Shown here one piece after another: positions 19,732-28,631 of a stretch of 55,445 bases of DNA. Origin of the DNA: Mycolicibacterium iranicum (GTDB taxonomy: Bacteria; Actinomycetota; Actinomycetes; Mycobacteriales; Mycobacteriaceae). The position numbers were made by a program, and so were the translations under genes. The notes under the pieces are model-generated. The model was not told where the DNA came from and ran no database searches. It was given only the letters and a program-made list of their open reading frames with translations. Where the stretch lies: NCBI RefSeq assembly GCF_001650495.1, contig NZ_LWCS01000003.1, forward strand, positions 1-55,445. Direction: 5' to 3'. Within the stretch, counting starts at the first letter, position 1. The number at the start of each line of letters is the position of its first letter.

Positions 19732-20691
19732 CTAGCGCGGGCGCAGCGTGATCATCGGAGGGCGGTCGGCCAGAGACACCGTCGATGTCCGCGGGGTGTA
19801 GTCCTCACCGTCGGCGAAGAACTGCGTCAGCCCCACTCCGGAGTCCGGGACGCCGCAGCGCGACAGCAGCGTGCCGATGACCTGCCTGCTCATCGATGCC
19901 AGCTCTGTCAGCGGGCGGTTGCGGTGGGTGCGCACCCCCAGGTTGACCTGCGCGATGGCATCGAGCCCGAGCCGGTCGTACGTGTCGATCAGCAGCCCGA
20001 TCTCCACGCCGTAGCCGGGAGCGAACGGCACCGCCGTGAACAGCTCGCGGGTGCCGGCGTACTCGCCACCGAGCGGCTGGTACAGGCACATCAGCTCGGG
20101 ACGCAACGCGGCGAGCAGCGGACGTGCGACCAGCTCGGTGACGCGGCCACCACCGTTGGCGTCCTCCTTGCCGCTGACCTTCAGCGGGCGCCGGTAAAAG
20201 CCCTTGACCAGATGTACGCCCTCGGCAGTCAGCAGCGGGCCGAGCAATTTCGGCACGAACATCGGATCGGGGTCGATCAGGTCGGAATCGACGAAGGCGA
20301 TGATGTCGCCGGTCGTCGCGGCCAACGAGCGCCACAGGACTTCGCCCTTTCCGGGCTGCGGCGCCACTTCGGGCAGCGCGACCTCACGGCTCACCACCCT
20401 GGCCCCCGCCGCGACGGCGCGGATCTCAGTGTCGTCGGTGGAACCGGAGTCGAGCACGATCAGCTCATCGACGAGACCGCCCAGCAGCGGGGTGATCGTC
20501 TCGACGACGCTGGCGACGGTTTCCTCTTCGTTGAGCGCGGGAAGCACCACCGACACGGTGCGTCCGCGCTTGGCGGCTTCCAGCTCGGCGATCGTCCAGC
20601 TCGGCCGGCTCCAGCTGTGATCACTGAGCCAGGGATGGTCGGCCACCCCGTGCGCGGTCAATTCGTCTACGCGATCAGACAGAACGGTCAT
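19732..20691 (-). CDS. gpgS: Glucosyl-3-phosphoglycerate synthase
   Basis: This 319-aa GT81 enzyme has VVLPALNEEETVASVV at the donor site and the metal-binding DSD in AFVDSDLIDPDP. Later conserved segments are KGFYRRPL and GYGVEIGLLIDTYDRLG. It transfers glucose to D-3-phosphoglycerate, the first step of methylglucose lipopolysaccharide synthesis. The start overlaps the folP2 stop by 4 bp, as in the M. tuberculosis Rv1207-Rv1208 pair. Confidence 0.96.
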   Translation of the reverse strand: MTVLSDRVDELTAHGVADHPWLSDHSWSRPSWTIAELEAAKRGRTVSVVLPALNEEETVASVVETITPLLGGLVDELIVLDSGSTDDTEIRAVAAGARVVSREVALPEVAPQPGKGEVLWRSLAATTGDIIAFVDSDLIDPDPMFVPKLLGPLLTAEGVHLVKGFYRRPLKVSGKEDANGGGRVTELVARPLLAALRPELMCLYQPLGGEYAGTRELFTAVPFAPGYGVEIGLLIDTYDRLGLDAIAQVNLGVRTHRNRPLTELASMSRQVIGTLLSRCGVPDSGVGLTQFFADGEDYTPRTSTVSLADRPPMITLRPR

Positions 20692-21563
20692 GCCAATCCC
20701 CTCACCGTGCGTTTCGGCTGACGGGCGCCTTGGATCGACGCAACCATCTCCAGTACCCGACGTGTGGGCCCCACCTCGTGGACCCGGAACATCGCGGCTC
20801 CCTCCGCGGCAGCGAGCGCCGTCGCGGCAAGGGTGCCCTCCAGGCGTTCAGTGAGGCTCACACCCAGAGTTTCCCCGACGAAATCCTTGTTGCTGAGCGC
20901 CATCAGGACCGGCCATCCAGTTTTTACAAGGTCTTTTACGTGGCGCAACAAACTAAGACCGTGATAAGTGTTCTTGCCGAAGTCGTGGGTCGGATCGATG
21001 AGGATCCCGTCCCGTCGCACCCCCAGGGCCACGGCGCGCTCCGCCGCCGAGGTCACCTCGGCGATGACGTCGTCGACGACACCCCGCTCGGACAGCCCGT
21101 AATTGACGCGGAACGGCCGGGTCCGCGGAATCGCACCGCCGGTATGGGAGCAGACCAGGCCCGCGTTGAACTCGGCCGCCACCCCCGCCAGGTCAGGGTC
21201 TGCCCCGCCCCACGTGTCGTTGATGAGGTCCGCGCCGGCCGCGCATGCCTGCTTGGCGACCTCGGCGCGCCAGGTGTCGACGCTGATCAGCTGATCAGGG
21301 AAAGTGGCGCGCAACCATTCGATGAACGGCACGACCCGTGCGATCTCCTCGTCGACGTCGACCATCGCGCCCGGACCGGCCTTGACCCCGCCGACGTCGA
21401 CAATGTCGGCGCCGTCGTCGATGACGCGGCCCGCAGCTTCTTTGGCGGCGTCATCGGTGAACGTGGCGCCTCGGTCGTAGAACGAATCCGGGGTGCGGTT
21501 GACGATCGCCATGATCATCGCGCGATCGCCCGCGACCGGGCGTCCCAGAAACGTCGACTGCAC
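20688..21563 (-). CDS. folP2: Dihydropteroate synthase-like protein FolP2
   Basis: This 291-aa TIM-barrel protein has IMAIVNRTPDSFYDRG, DVGGVKAGPGA and LIDPTHDFGKNTYH. Those match the DHPS family, but the substrate loops follow the FolP2 subfamily, whose members lack normal DHPS activity in mycobacteria. It is coupled to gpgS. A role in the lipopolysaccharide pathway has been suggested but is not shown here. Confidence 0.94.
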   Translation of the reverse strand: MQSTFLGRPVAGDRAMIMAIVNRTPDSFYDRGATFTDDAAKEAAGRVIDDGADIVDVGGVKAGPGAMVDVDEEIARVVPFIEWLRATFPDQLISVDTWRAEVAKQACAAGADLINDTWGGADPDLAGVAAEFNAGLVCSHTGGAIPRTRPFRVNYGLSERGVVDDVIAEVTSAAERAVALGVRRDGILIDPTHDFGKNTYHGLSLLRHVKDLVKTGWPVLMALSNKDFVGETLGVSLTERLEGTLAATALAAAEGAAMFRVHEVGPTRRVLEMVASIQGARQPKRTVRGLA

Positions 21564-21646
21564 GCCACCAGGCTACGGGCCCGCCGAGCCGGCAATCTCG
21601 GCGTACTTTGTCAGCGCGAGGGGGACCAAAATACACCGAATCCGCA

Positions 21647-23452
21647 CTACTTCGGCTTCTTGCCGTCCTTGACCTCGACGAGGTACTCCTCGTAGAACTC
21701 GACATAACCCTCGTCGCGCCCGGACAGCACATAGATCGGGTCCTCGACCTTGACGTCGTCGTCGTCGCCCTCACCGCTGGAGCCGCCGTAGCCCTCCTTG
21801 CGTAGGTCACCCTTCTGGCTCTTGAAAGTCGACGTGTGGGCCAGTTCTTCGACGACGCGCACGAACAGCGGCACGGCGTAGCCGGGAAGCTTGTCGAAGG
21901 CCGCGTTCGCCAGCGCCTTGCCGTCGAAATCCTTGCCGTCCTTGAGCTGGATTGCAGCCATTCCGGCCTTACCGCCGGTGTCGGGCACCTCGACGCCGAA
22001 CACCGTGGCCTCCTCGACCTGCGGATCGGTCGACAGCGCGGCCTCGACCTCGGTGGTGGCCACGTTCTCACCCTTCCAGCGGAAGGTGTCCCCGAGCCGG
22101 TCGGTGAACGCAGCGTGCCCGAAGCCCTGCGCCCGCATCAGGTCTCCGGTGTTGAACCAGACGTCACCCTCTTTGAAGGCGTCGCGGACGAGTTTCTTCT
22201 CCGACTCCTTTTTGTCCGTATAGCCGTCGAAGGGCTGGAAGCTGCTGACCTTCGACAGCAGCAGGCCGGGGTCGCCGTTCTTGACCTTCTTGACGCGACC
22301 CTTGTCGTCGCGGACCGGATCGCCGGATTCGTCGTATTCGACGAAGGCCACCGGGCTGGGGCAGATACCCGTCGTCTTGTCGAGGTTGAAGAAGTTGACG
22401 AACGCCGTATTGCTCTCGCTGGCGGAGTAGAACTCGCAGACCCGCTTGATGCCGAAGCGCTTGGTGAAGTCGTCCCAGATCGCGGGCCGCAACCCGTTGC
22501 CGCAGATGACCCGGACCTTGTGTTTACGGTCGGTGGGCTTCTCCGGCTGGTTGAGTAGATACGCGCAGACCTCGCCGATGTAGACGAACGCGGTGGCGTC
22601 GTAGCGAATCACGTCATCCCAGAACTTCGACGCCGAGAACGACTTGCCGATAGCCAGGGCGGCACCCGTGTTCACCACTGACGACAGCGCGACGGTCAGC
22701 GCGTTGTTGTGGTAGAGCGGCAGGCAGCAGTACAGCGTGTCGTGCGAGTTGAGCCGCATCCCGAGACCGCCGAATCCGGCGAGGGCTCGCAGCCAGCGGT
22801 AGTGCGTCATGACGCTGGCCTTCGGCATGCCGGTGGTGCCCGACGTGAAGATGTAGAACGCCTTGTCCTTGGCGAGCACTGCCGCAGTCGTGGCGGGATT
22901 GGTGGTCGGCGCGGTCTCGGCGAGTTGTTTGAGGTCATCGAGTGTGATGAGCCCGTCGGTGTCGGCGCCCGAGTCGGTGATGTGCTCGACGAATTCGGTC
23001 TCGGCGACCACCACCGCCGCGTCCAGCAGGCCGAGGCTGTGCTTGAGCACCTCGTCTCGCTGGTGGAAGTTCAGCATCCCCGAGATAGCCCCGCACTTGA
23101 CCGCCGCGAGCATCAGCAGGATCGGTTCGGGTGAGTTGCGCATCATGATGCCGACAACGTCACCGTGGCCGACGCCCTTGGCGGCCAGCACCGCCGCGTA
23201 GCGGTTGACCATCTCATTGGCTTCGCCGTACGTGATCTCTGTGTCCTCGAATTTGAGGAACACGTTGCCTGCGTACTGTGCTGCGCGCTCCTGGAAGACC
23301 TTGCCGATCGAGGATTTCGCCGACGGTCGGGCACCAAAGCCGGTGACGACGCCGCGCACCATTGTGGGCGTGTCCTTCAGCAGACCCGGCACCTGTTTGG
23401 CGATGTCGATCAACCCGACGCTGTTGCGGGTCCCGGACTTCTGCTCGGTCAT
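21647..23452 (-). CDS. fadD6: Long-chain fatty-acid-CoA ligase / transporter FadD6
   Basis: This 601-aa AMP-forming synthetase has the phosphate-binding loop IFTSGTTGMPKAS and the VCEFYSASES motif. The adenylate motif is WFNTGDL, followed by RWKGENVATTEVE. The C-terminus fits the FATP/very-long-chain subfamily. It activates fatty acids as acyl-CoA. It is next to LOG and folP2 as in Rv1205-Rv1207. The last residues are Lys-rich. Confidence 0.93.
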   Translation of the reverse strand: MTEQKSGTRNSVGLIDIAKQVPGLLKDTPTMVRGVVTGFGARPSAKSSIGKVFQERAAQYAGNVFLKFEDTEITYGEANEMVNRYAAVLAAKGVGHGDVVGIMMRNSPEPILLMLAAVKCGAISGMLNFHQRDEVLKHSLGLLDAAVVVAETEFVEHITDSGADTDGLITLDDLKQLAETAPTTNPATTAAVLAKDKAFYIFTSGTTGMPKASVMTHYRWLRALAGFGGLGMRLNSHDTLYCCLPLYHNNALTVALSSVVNTGAALAIGKSFSASKFWDDVIRYDATAFVYIGEVCAYLLNQPEKPTDRKHKVRVICGNGLRPAIWDDFTKRFGIKRVCEFYSASESNTAFVNFFNLDKTTGICPSPVAFVEYDESGDPVRDDKGRVKKVKNGDPGLLLSKVSSFQPFDGYTDKKESEKKLVRDAFKEGDVWFNTGDLMRAQGFGHAAFTDRLGDTFRWKGENVATTEVEAALSTDPQVEEATVFGVEVPDTGGKAGMAAIQLKDGKDFDGKALANAAFDKLPGYAVPLFVRVVEELAHTSTFKSQKGDLRKEGYGGSSGEGDDDDVKVEDPIYVLSGRDEGYVEFYEEYLVEVKDGKKPK

Positions 23453-23485
23453 CGGCCGTACTTCCTCCGCTTCGATTTTTGTGGG

Positions 23486-24049
23486 TCACCTTAGCGGTGG
23501 AGCGCAGGCGGCCAGAGCGTCGTCCACATCGTCGACGACAATGAGACGCCGCATCGCACCCTCAGCGACGTACCCGGTTCCGACCAACCCCCGCAGCCAT
23601 GCCAGGAGACCGTCGTAGTGCCCAACGGTGTTGAGCATCACGATCGGCTTGGTGTGCATACCCAAATAGGCCGCTGTCCAGGCTTCGAAGAATTCTTCGA
23701 GGGTTCCGATGCCGCCCGGCAGCGCGATGAACGCGTCCGCGCGGTCCTCCATCACCTGCTTGCGTTCCCGCATCGTGTCGGTGACGACGAGCTCGTCGGC
23801 TTCGGTGTCGGCGACTTCCCTGTGCACGAGAGCCTTGGGGATCACCCCGACGGTGTATCCGCCGTGCGAGCGCGCTGCGGCCGCCACCGCTCCCATCGCC
23901 GAGACGTTGCCCCCGCCCGACACGAGGGTCCACCCGCGGTCGGCGATGCCCTTTCCGACTTTGCCTGCGAGCGCCAACAGGCCGGGGTGAACCGGGCCCG
24001 ATGCGCAGTAGACGCAGACTGCCCATTCACGGTCTGGATCTCGGGACAC
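23486..24049 (-). CDS. LOG-family cytokinin riboside 5'-monophosphate phosphoribohydrolase (Rv1205 type)
   Basis: This 187-aa protein has the family motif PGGIGTLEEFFEAW and the nucleotide-binding VSGGGNVSAMG. Rv1205 in M. tuberculosis is the LOG that releases free cytokinins and is controlled by the proteasome. The start GTG 24049 has TAGGTT (24056-24061) 6 nt upstream and no Shine-Dalgarno. It faces the STAND ATPase gene across 31 bp. Confidence 0.93.
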   Translation of the reverse strand: MSRDPDREWAVCVYCASGPVHPGLLALAGKVGKGIADRGWTLVSGGGNVSAMGAVAAAARSHGGYTVGVIPKALVHREVADTEADELVVTDTMRERKQVMEDRADAFIALPGGIGTLEEFFEAWTAAYLGMHTKPIVMLNTVGHYDGLLAWLRGLVGTGYVAEGAMRRLIVVDDVDDALAACAPPLR

Positions 24050-24080
24050 ATCACCAACCTAGCGACATAGACTCCGGCGT
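24050..24080. promoter_or_regulatory. Divergent leaderless promoters of LOG and STAND ATPase genes
   Basis: Two TANNNT boxes lie back to back: TAGGTT on the minus strand (24056-24061) and TAGACT on the plus strand (24068-24073). They are 6 bp apart, and each is 6-7 nt before its start codon. Each -35 region must lie at or inside the other gene's start, so the two promoters cannot be occupied at once. Confidence 0.55.
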
Positions 24081-26081
24081 GTGCCTGCGCCTCTGCCTCT
24101 CGGATGGGTGATCGCTCCCGCCGAACCGGCTCTCGACCAGCTCGAATTCGGGGTGCGCGCCCGCGCGGGCGCAGTGTTGATCGGTCCGGCGGGTGTCGGC
24201 AAGACAACGCTGGTGCGGCTGGCCGCCGAACGCGTGGGCGCAGGTTTTCCCCGCGTCGACTGGGTGTGCGCGACGGCGTCGCGGCAGGCGGTTCCGTTCG
24301 CCGCGTTCGAGAGACTCCTCGATGTACCGGAGACGGGCACGACGACGACGGTGTTGCGGGCGGCCAGAGAGGCACTCGGCGACGGGCGGCTGCTGATCGT
24401 CGACGATGCGCACCTGCTGGATCCGCTGTCAGCCACGCTGGTCTATCAGCTGGCTCTGGCGGGCACGGTGCGCCTGCTGGTCACCGCGACGGCCGACGCC
24501 GGGCCGGTGCCGGCCGAGGTGACCGCTCTGTGGCACGACGGTCTGCTGACGCGGGTCGACCTGCATCCCCCGGGGCACGACGACAGCCGGTTGATGGCGC
24601 AGGTCGACGGGTTCGTCGAGACGCTGCCGGCCGAAGCGCACCAGGTGCTGGAATTTCTGTCGGTGGCAGATCCGCTGTCCCGCGCTGACGCGGAAGCGCT
24701 CGCGAGCCCCGACGCGGTGGGCGCGGCGCTCGACAGTGGTGCGGTCGTCGACACCGACGACGGGCTGCGCCCGGCCCATCCGCTGTTCCTCGACGCGGTC
24801 CGGGACGCGATGGGCGGGCCCGATCTGCGGCGGTTGCGCACCGCGATGGTCGAACGCCTGTCGGCGGGCAGCGCCGGAGTGGTGGGGCAACTGCGGGTGG
24901 CGGCGCTGGCAATCGGCAGCGACCGACCTCAATCGACCGCGGAAGTGTGTGCCGCGGCCCGGGAGGCGCTGCGGCTTGGCGATCTGGAACTCAGCGAACG
25001 TCTGGGCCGGGCCGCGCTCGGGCAGTCGTCGGATCTCGATGCCCGGCTCACCGTCGGTTACGCGCTCGCGTGGCAGGGCCGCGGACGGGAGGCCGACTCC
25101 GTCCTCGCGGCGATCGATCCCGGCGGATTGACCGAGGACGAGTTGATGGCGTGGGCGCTGCCGACGGCGGCCAATCAGTTCTGGATGCTGTCCGAACCAG
25201 AACGCGCGACGGCGTTTCTGCGTGCCACCCGGGGAAAGGTGTCGTCACCGTCGGCGCGGATCACGTTGGACGCGTTGTCGGCCACTTTCACGATGAATGC
25301 CGGAAACGTCAGCCGGGCAAGGGAAATCGCCGCAGAGGTGTTGGACTCGCCGGATGCCGACGACACCGCAGTGGGTTGGGCAGCATCGGCGGCGGCGCTG
25401 AGTTCGGCGCGGATGGGCCGGTTTTCCGACGTCGACGCGTTGGCCGAGCGGGCGCTGAGCGCCGGCCAGCCGGGGCTGTTGCGGTTCACCAGCGGGTTCG
25501 GTCAGACGACGACGCTCGTGATGACCGGCGACCCGGAGGAGGCCCTCGACCTGGCCCAGCGGTTGACCGATTTCGCCCAGCGTCGTCAGCCGGGGCGCGC
25601 GATCGGCGAGGTGCTGATCGCTGATGCCCTGATCGCTGCGGGTGAGTTGCCGCGTGCGGTGACGCTGCTGCGCGAGGCCGCGGCGACGCTGGCCCCCACC
25701 GGGTATTCGTGGGGGCCGTTGGCATGGATGCTGCTTGCGCAGGCGTTGGGACAGCTCGGCCAGACAGCGGAGGCGGGAAAAGCGTTGTCGCGTGCCGAGT
25801 CTCGGCACGGCCTCAAGTCGATGCTGTTCGCCCCGGAGCTGGCGCTGGCACGGGCGTGGACGATGGCGGCCCGCCGCGACGACCATGGGGCGGTGGCAGC
25901 GGTACGAGAAGCCGTCAAGGCGGCTGAGCGCGGCGGACAGACAGCGGTCGCACTGAGGGCGTCGCTCGACGGCGTGCGGTTGGGTGACCCGAGGGCCGGG
26001 GAATCACTGGAACGCTTGTCCCGGGAGGTCGACTGCGCGTTCGGACGTGAGGCGCTGGCGAAAGCGGCGGGTCGGGGCTAG
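24081..26081 (+). CDS. STAND/AAA-type ATPase with TPR-like repeats, no HTH
   Basis: This 666-aa protein has Walker A GPAGVGKTT (about residue 35) and Walker B LLIVDDAHLLD. A winged-helix-like region follows (FLSVADPLSRADAE), then helical, Ala/Leu-rich TPR-like repeats for the last 400 residues. This is the layout of LuxR-family LAL or MalT regulators. The C-terminal LuxR DNA-binding domain is missing: the protein ends at LAKAAGRG. A stop in a short C-terminal region cannot be excluded, but no HTH is found in the following 112 bp in any frame. In M. tuberculosis, Rv1204c, next to Rv1205, is comparable. Confidence 0.82.
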   Translation: MPAPLPLGWVIAPAEPALDQLEFGVRARAGAVLIGPAGVGKTTLVRLAAERVGAGFPRVDWVCATASRQAVPFAAFERLLDVPETGTTTTVLRAAREALGDGRLLIVDDAHLLDPLSATLVYQLALAGTVRLLVTATADAGPVPAEVTALWHDGLLTRVDLHPPGHDDSRLMAQVDGFVETLPAEAHQVLEFLSVADPLSRADAEALASPDAVGAALDSGAVVDTDDGLRPAHPLFLDAVRDAMGGPDLRRLRTAMVERLSAGSAGVVGQLRVAALAIGSDRPQSTAEVCAAAREALRLGDLELSERLGRAALGQSSDLDARLTVGYALAWQGRGREADSVLAAIDPGGLTEDELMAWALPTAANQFWMLSEPERATAFLRATRGKVSSPSARITLDALSATFTMNAGNVSRAREIAAEVLDSPDADDTAVGWAASAAALSSARMGRFSDVDALAERALSAGQPGLLRFTSGFGQTTTLVMTGDPEEALDLAQRLTDFAQRRQPGRAIGEVLIADALIAAGELPRAVTLLREAAATLAPTGYSWGPLAWMLLAQALGQLGQTAEAGKALSRAESRHGLKSMLFAPELALARAWTMAARRDDHGAVAAVREAVKAAERGGQTAVALRASLDGVRLGDPRAGESLERLSREVDCAFGREALAKAAGRG

Positions 26082-26193
26082 CGCGGAGGCTGGTCGTCGC
26101 CGATGTCTCCGCCCAGGGCGACGGCAGACTTTGGTGCGCCGAGCCCCGCCGATGCGCTCTTAAACTCGAGGCGACGAGTCCGGAGGTGTCCTG

Positions 26194-26949
26194 ATGACCG
26201 AGTCCCTGTCGGTGGATGCGAATGGGGTGCGCTCCCTCGGAGACATCCATACCGGTGTCGCCGCAGGTCTTGGATCACTCGCCGCCACACCGCCCGGTTC
26301 TGTCGGCGCCTCCCATGGAACCATCGCCGCGGCTGTCGACACCGCCCTGAACGCGGCGTTGGGGAGCAGATCGAGCACGATCGCCGGCGCGCAGTCCGCC
26401 GGCGAACTGATCTCCGAGTTGTTGCGCCAGTCCGCGGCGGCCTACGAGCGCGGTGACCAACAGGGCGGCGACGCGATCCGTACGGCGGCAGATCAGATCT
26501 CGCAGCGGCCGGGCGGTGCTGTGACGGGTTCGCCGGGCAGCAGCGCTGCCACCGGTTCGCCGGGCGGCGGCGCGACGGACGCCCTCGGCCAGACGGTCGG
26601 ACAGTTGGGTCAGCTCGGCCAGATCGGTCAGGCGCTCGCGGCGCCGCTGGCGGCCCTCGCCCAACCCCTGCAGCAGCTTCCCCAGCAATTGATGCAGGCT
26701 CTAAAGCAGAGCGGTTCGGGCGCAACGGGTTCAGAGTCCCCTGAGATTCCCGAGGCGCCACCCACTGCGGAACCCGTGGACGAGGAGAGGTCACGGAAGC
26801 GCGACGACGAGGACGCCGAGGATCCCGACGAGAATCGGGACGAGCGCGCCGAAGAAGGTGCGGCTGAAGGCCCGGAGCGTTCCACCGAGCCCGCCCCGCC
26901 ACCTCCCGCCGAGCCTCAACCCGCACCGATTCGACCTGCGATCGGCTAG
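26194..26949 (+). CDS. EspC/DUF2580-like type VII secretion substrate
   Basis: This 251-aa protein has an N-terminal helical EspC-like domain of about 100 residues (MTESLSVDANGVRSLGDIH). The type VII export motif Y-x3-D occurs as YERGD near residue 90. A Gly/Ser and Gln/Leu-rich middle and an acidic, Pro-rich tail follow. SD GGAGGTG precedes the ATG, and TAAACT at 26161-26166 may be the -10. No ESX genes lie nearby, so the secretion system is unknown. The stop overlaps the ABC-F gene end by 4 bp. Confidence 0.75.
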   Translation: MTESLSVDANGVRSLGDIHTGVAAGLGSLAATPPGSVGASHGTIAAAVDTALNAALGSRSSTIAGAQSAGELISELLRQSAAAYERGDQQGGDAIRTAADQISQRPGGAVTGSPGSSAATGSPGGGATDALGQTVGQLGQLGQIGQALAAPLAALAQPLQQLPQQLMQALKQSGSGATGSESPEIPEAPPTAEPVDEERSRKRDDEDAEDPDENRDERAEEGAAEGPERSTEPAPPPPAEPQPAPIRPAIG

Positions 26950-28553
26950 AGCTCCCGAAGCCCACTGGAGTCGAGCCGCAAAACACGATCCACACCGACC
27001 GCGTCGAGAAACGCCGCGTCGTGGCTCACGACGATGAACGCTCCCTGATAGGCGAGCAGAGCGCTCTCCAGTTGCTCGGCGCTGACCAGGTCGAGATTGT
27101 TCGTCGGCTCGTCCAGAAGCAGCAGCTGTGGCGCCGGTTCGGCGAACATCACACACGCCAGCGTGGCTCGCAATCTCTCCCCGCCCGACAGCGCCCGTAC
27201 CGGACGGTCCGCGGCGTCACCGCGAAACAGGAACTGCGCCATGAGGTGTCTGCGTCGCGTGGCCGACAGGCTCGGGGCAGAAGCCGCGAGGTTCTCCGCG
27301 ACGGTGCAGTCGTCGTCGAGCAGGTCCAACCGTTGCGACAGATACGCCACTCTCCCGTCGGCGACGGTGACCGTACCCGCATCCGGCTCGAGCTCACCCA
27401 GAAGCGCGCGCAACAGGGTCGTCTTTCCCGCCCCGTTGGCTCCGGTCAACGCGATCCGCTCCGGACCGCGCACCATCAGGTCGACGCCGTCGATCACGTC
27501 ACGGCTACCCCTGGTGATCCGTAACCCATTGACTTCCAGCACTGTTCGTCCGGAAGACACCGACGTTCCGGGCAGGTCGACGACAAGAGCGTCGTCGTCA
27601 CGTAGTGCGCGTTCAGCGTCGTCGAGGCGCGATCTGGCGTCGTCGATCCGTCTGGCGTGGACGTCGTCGGTGCGCCCGGCCGTCTCCTGCGCCCGGCGTT
27701 TCATCGCACCGACGATGATCCTCGGCAGCCCAGCATCTTTGACGGTGCGTGCCGCGGTGCTGGATTTCCTGTCAGCCCTCTCGCGGGCCTGTTGCCGTTG
27801 CCGCTTCTCGCGCTTCAATGTCTGCTCGGCATTGCGCACCGCATCTTCGGCCGCACGCCGCGACTCGGCCACCATTTCCTGGTAGGTGGTGAAATTGCCG
27901 CCGTAGTAGGTGATCTCGCCGTGGTGGAGCTCGGCGATGCGCTCCATGCGGTCGAGCAGCACCCGGTCGTGACTGACCAACACCAGACAGCCTGCGAAGT
28001 CGTCGAGCGCCTCGTACAGCCGGCGCCTGGCGTCGATGTCGAGATTGTTGGTGGGTTCGTCGAGCAGAAGAATGTCGGGATGACGGAGCAGCTCGCGGGC
28101 GAGCCCGAGCGTGACGACCTCACCGCCCGACAGCGACCGTAATGACCGGTCCAGACCGACGTGCTGGAGTCCGAGCCGGTCGAGCTGCGCCCGGGCGCGT
28201 TCTTCGACATCCCAGTCGTCGCCGATCGCAGTGAACACCTCCTCCCTGGAATCGCCTGTGGCCAAGGCATTCAGCGCGTCGATGACGGCGGCGATGTCGA
28301 GTACTTCTGCGACACTGCGGTCATCGCGCAGAGGAAGTGTCTGAGGCAGGTAACCGATGACGCCGTCGACGGTCACCGTGCCTGTGGCGGGGTGCAGTTC
28401 ACCGGCGATGAGTCGCAACAGTGCGCTCTTGCCTGCGCCGTTGGGCGCGACCAGTCCGGTGCGGCCGGGGCCCGCGGTGAAGGCCAGATCGGTGAACAGT
28501 GGCGTGTCGTCGGGCCATGCGAACGATAGATGGGTACAGGTGATCGACGGCAT
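26946..28553 (-). CDS. ABC-F family ATPase (ribosome protection or translation factor)
   Basis: This 535-aa soluble protein has two ABC domains. Walker A is NGAGKSALLR in the first domain and NGAGKTTLLR in the second. Both have SGGE signatures, and LLLDEPTNNLD occurs in both. A charged linker of about 80 residues (KREKRQRQQARERADRK) joins them. There are no transmembrane segments, so it is ABC-F, not a transporter. Members act on the ribosome, often to give antibiotic resistance, but which drug cannot be read. A small upstream ORF and a hairpin that covers the start region suggest attenuation (see findings). Confidence 0.92.
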   Translation of the reverse strand: MPSITCTHLSFAWPDDTPLFTDLAFTAGPGRTGLVAPNGAGKSALLRLIAGELHPATGTVTVDGVIGYLPQTLPLRDDRSVAEVLDIAAVIDALNALATGDSREEVFTAIGDDWDVEERARAQLDRLGLQHVGLDRSLRSLSGGEVVTLGLARELLRHPDILLLDEPTNNLDIDARRRLYEALDDFAGCLVLVSHDRVLLDRMERIAELHHGEITYYGGNFTTYQEMVAESRRAAEDAVRNAEQTLKREKRQRQQARERADRKSSTAARTVKDAGLPRIIVGAMKRRAQETAGRTDDVHARRIDDARSRLDDAERALRDDDALVVDLPGTSVSSGRTVLEVNGLRITRGSRDVIDGVDLMVRGPERIALTGANGAGKTTLLRALLGELEPDAGTVTVADGRVAYLSQRLDLLDDDCTVAENLAASAPSLSATRRRHLMAQFLFRGDAADRPVRALSGGERLRATLACVMFAEPAPQLLLLDEPTNNLDLVSAEQLESALLAYQGAFIVVSHDAAFLDAVGVDRVLRLDSSGLREL

Positions 28554-28595
28554 GCAGAAGCTCTCGTGTGGTGCGAACGGAAGACCCGGGGGTGG

Positions 28596-28610
28596 TCAGC
28601 GCGAGAGCAT
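28596..28610 (-). CDS. Possible leader peptide MLSR before the ABC-F gene
   Basis: ATG CTC TCG CGC TGA on the minus strand gives a four-residue peptide. TAACCT (28617-28622) lies 6 nt before its ATG, so it may be leaderless. Its codons contain GCTCTCG (28602-28608), which can pair with CGAGAGC (28560-28566) 7 nt before the ABC-F ATG. That pair would cover the Shine-Dalgarno GAGAG. It is short enough to be chance. Confidence 0.4.
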   Translation of the reverse strand: MLSR

Positions 28611-28631
28611 GTGTTCAGGTTATCGGCGCGG

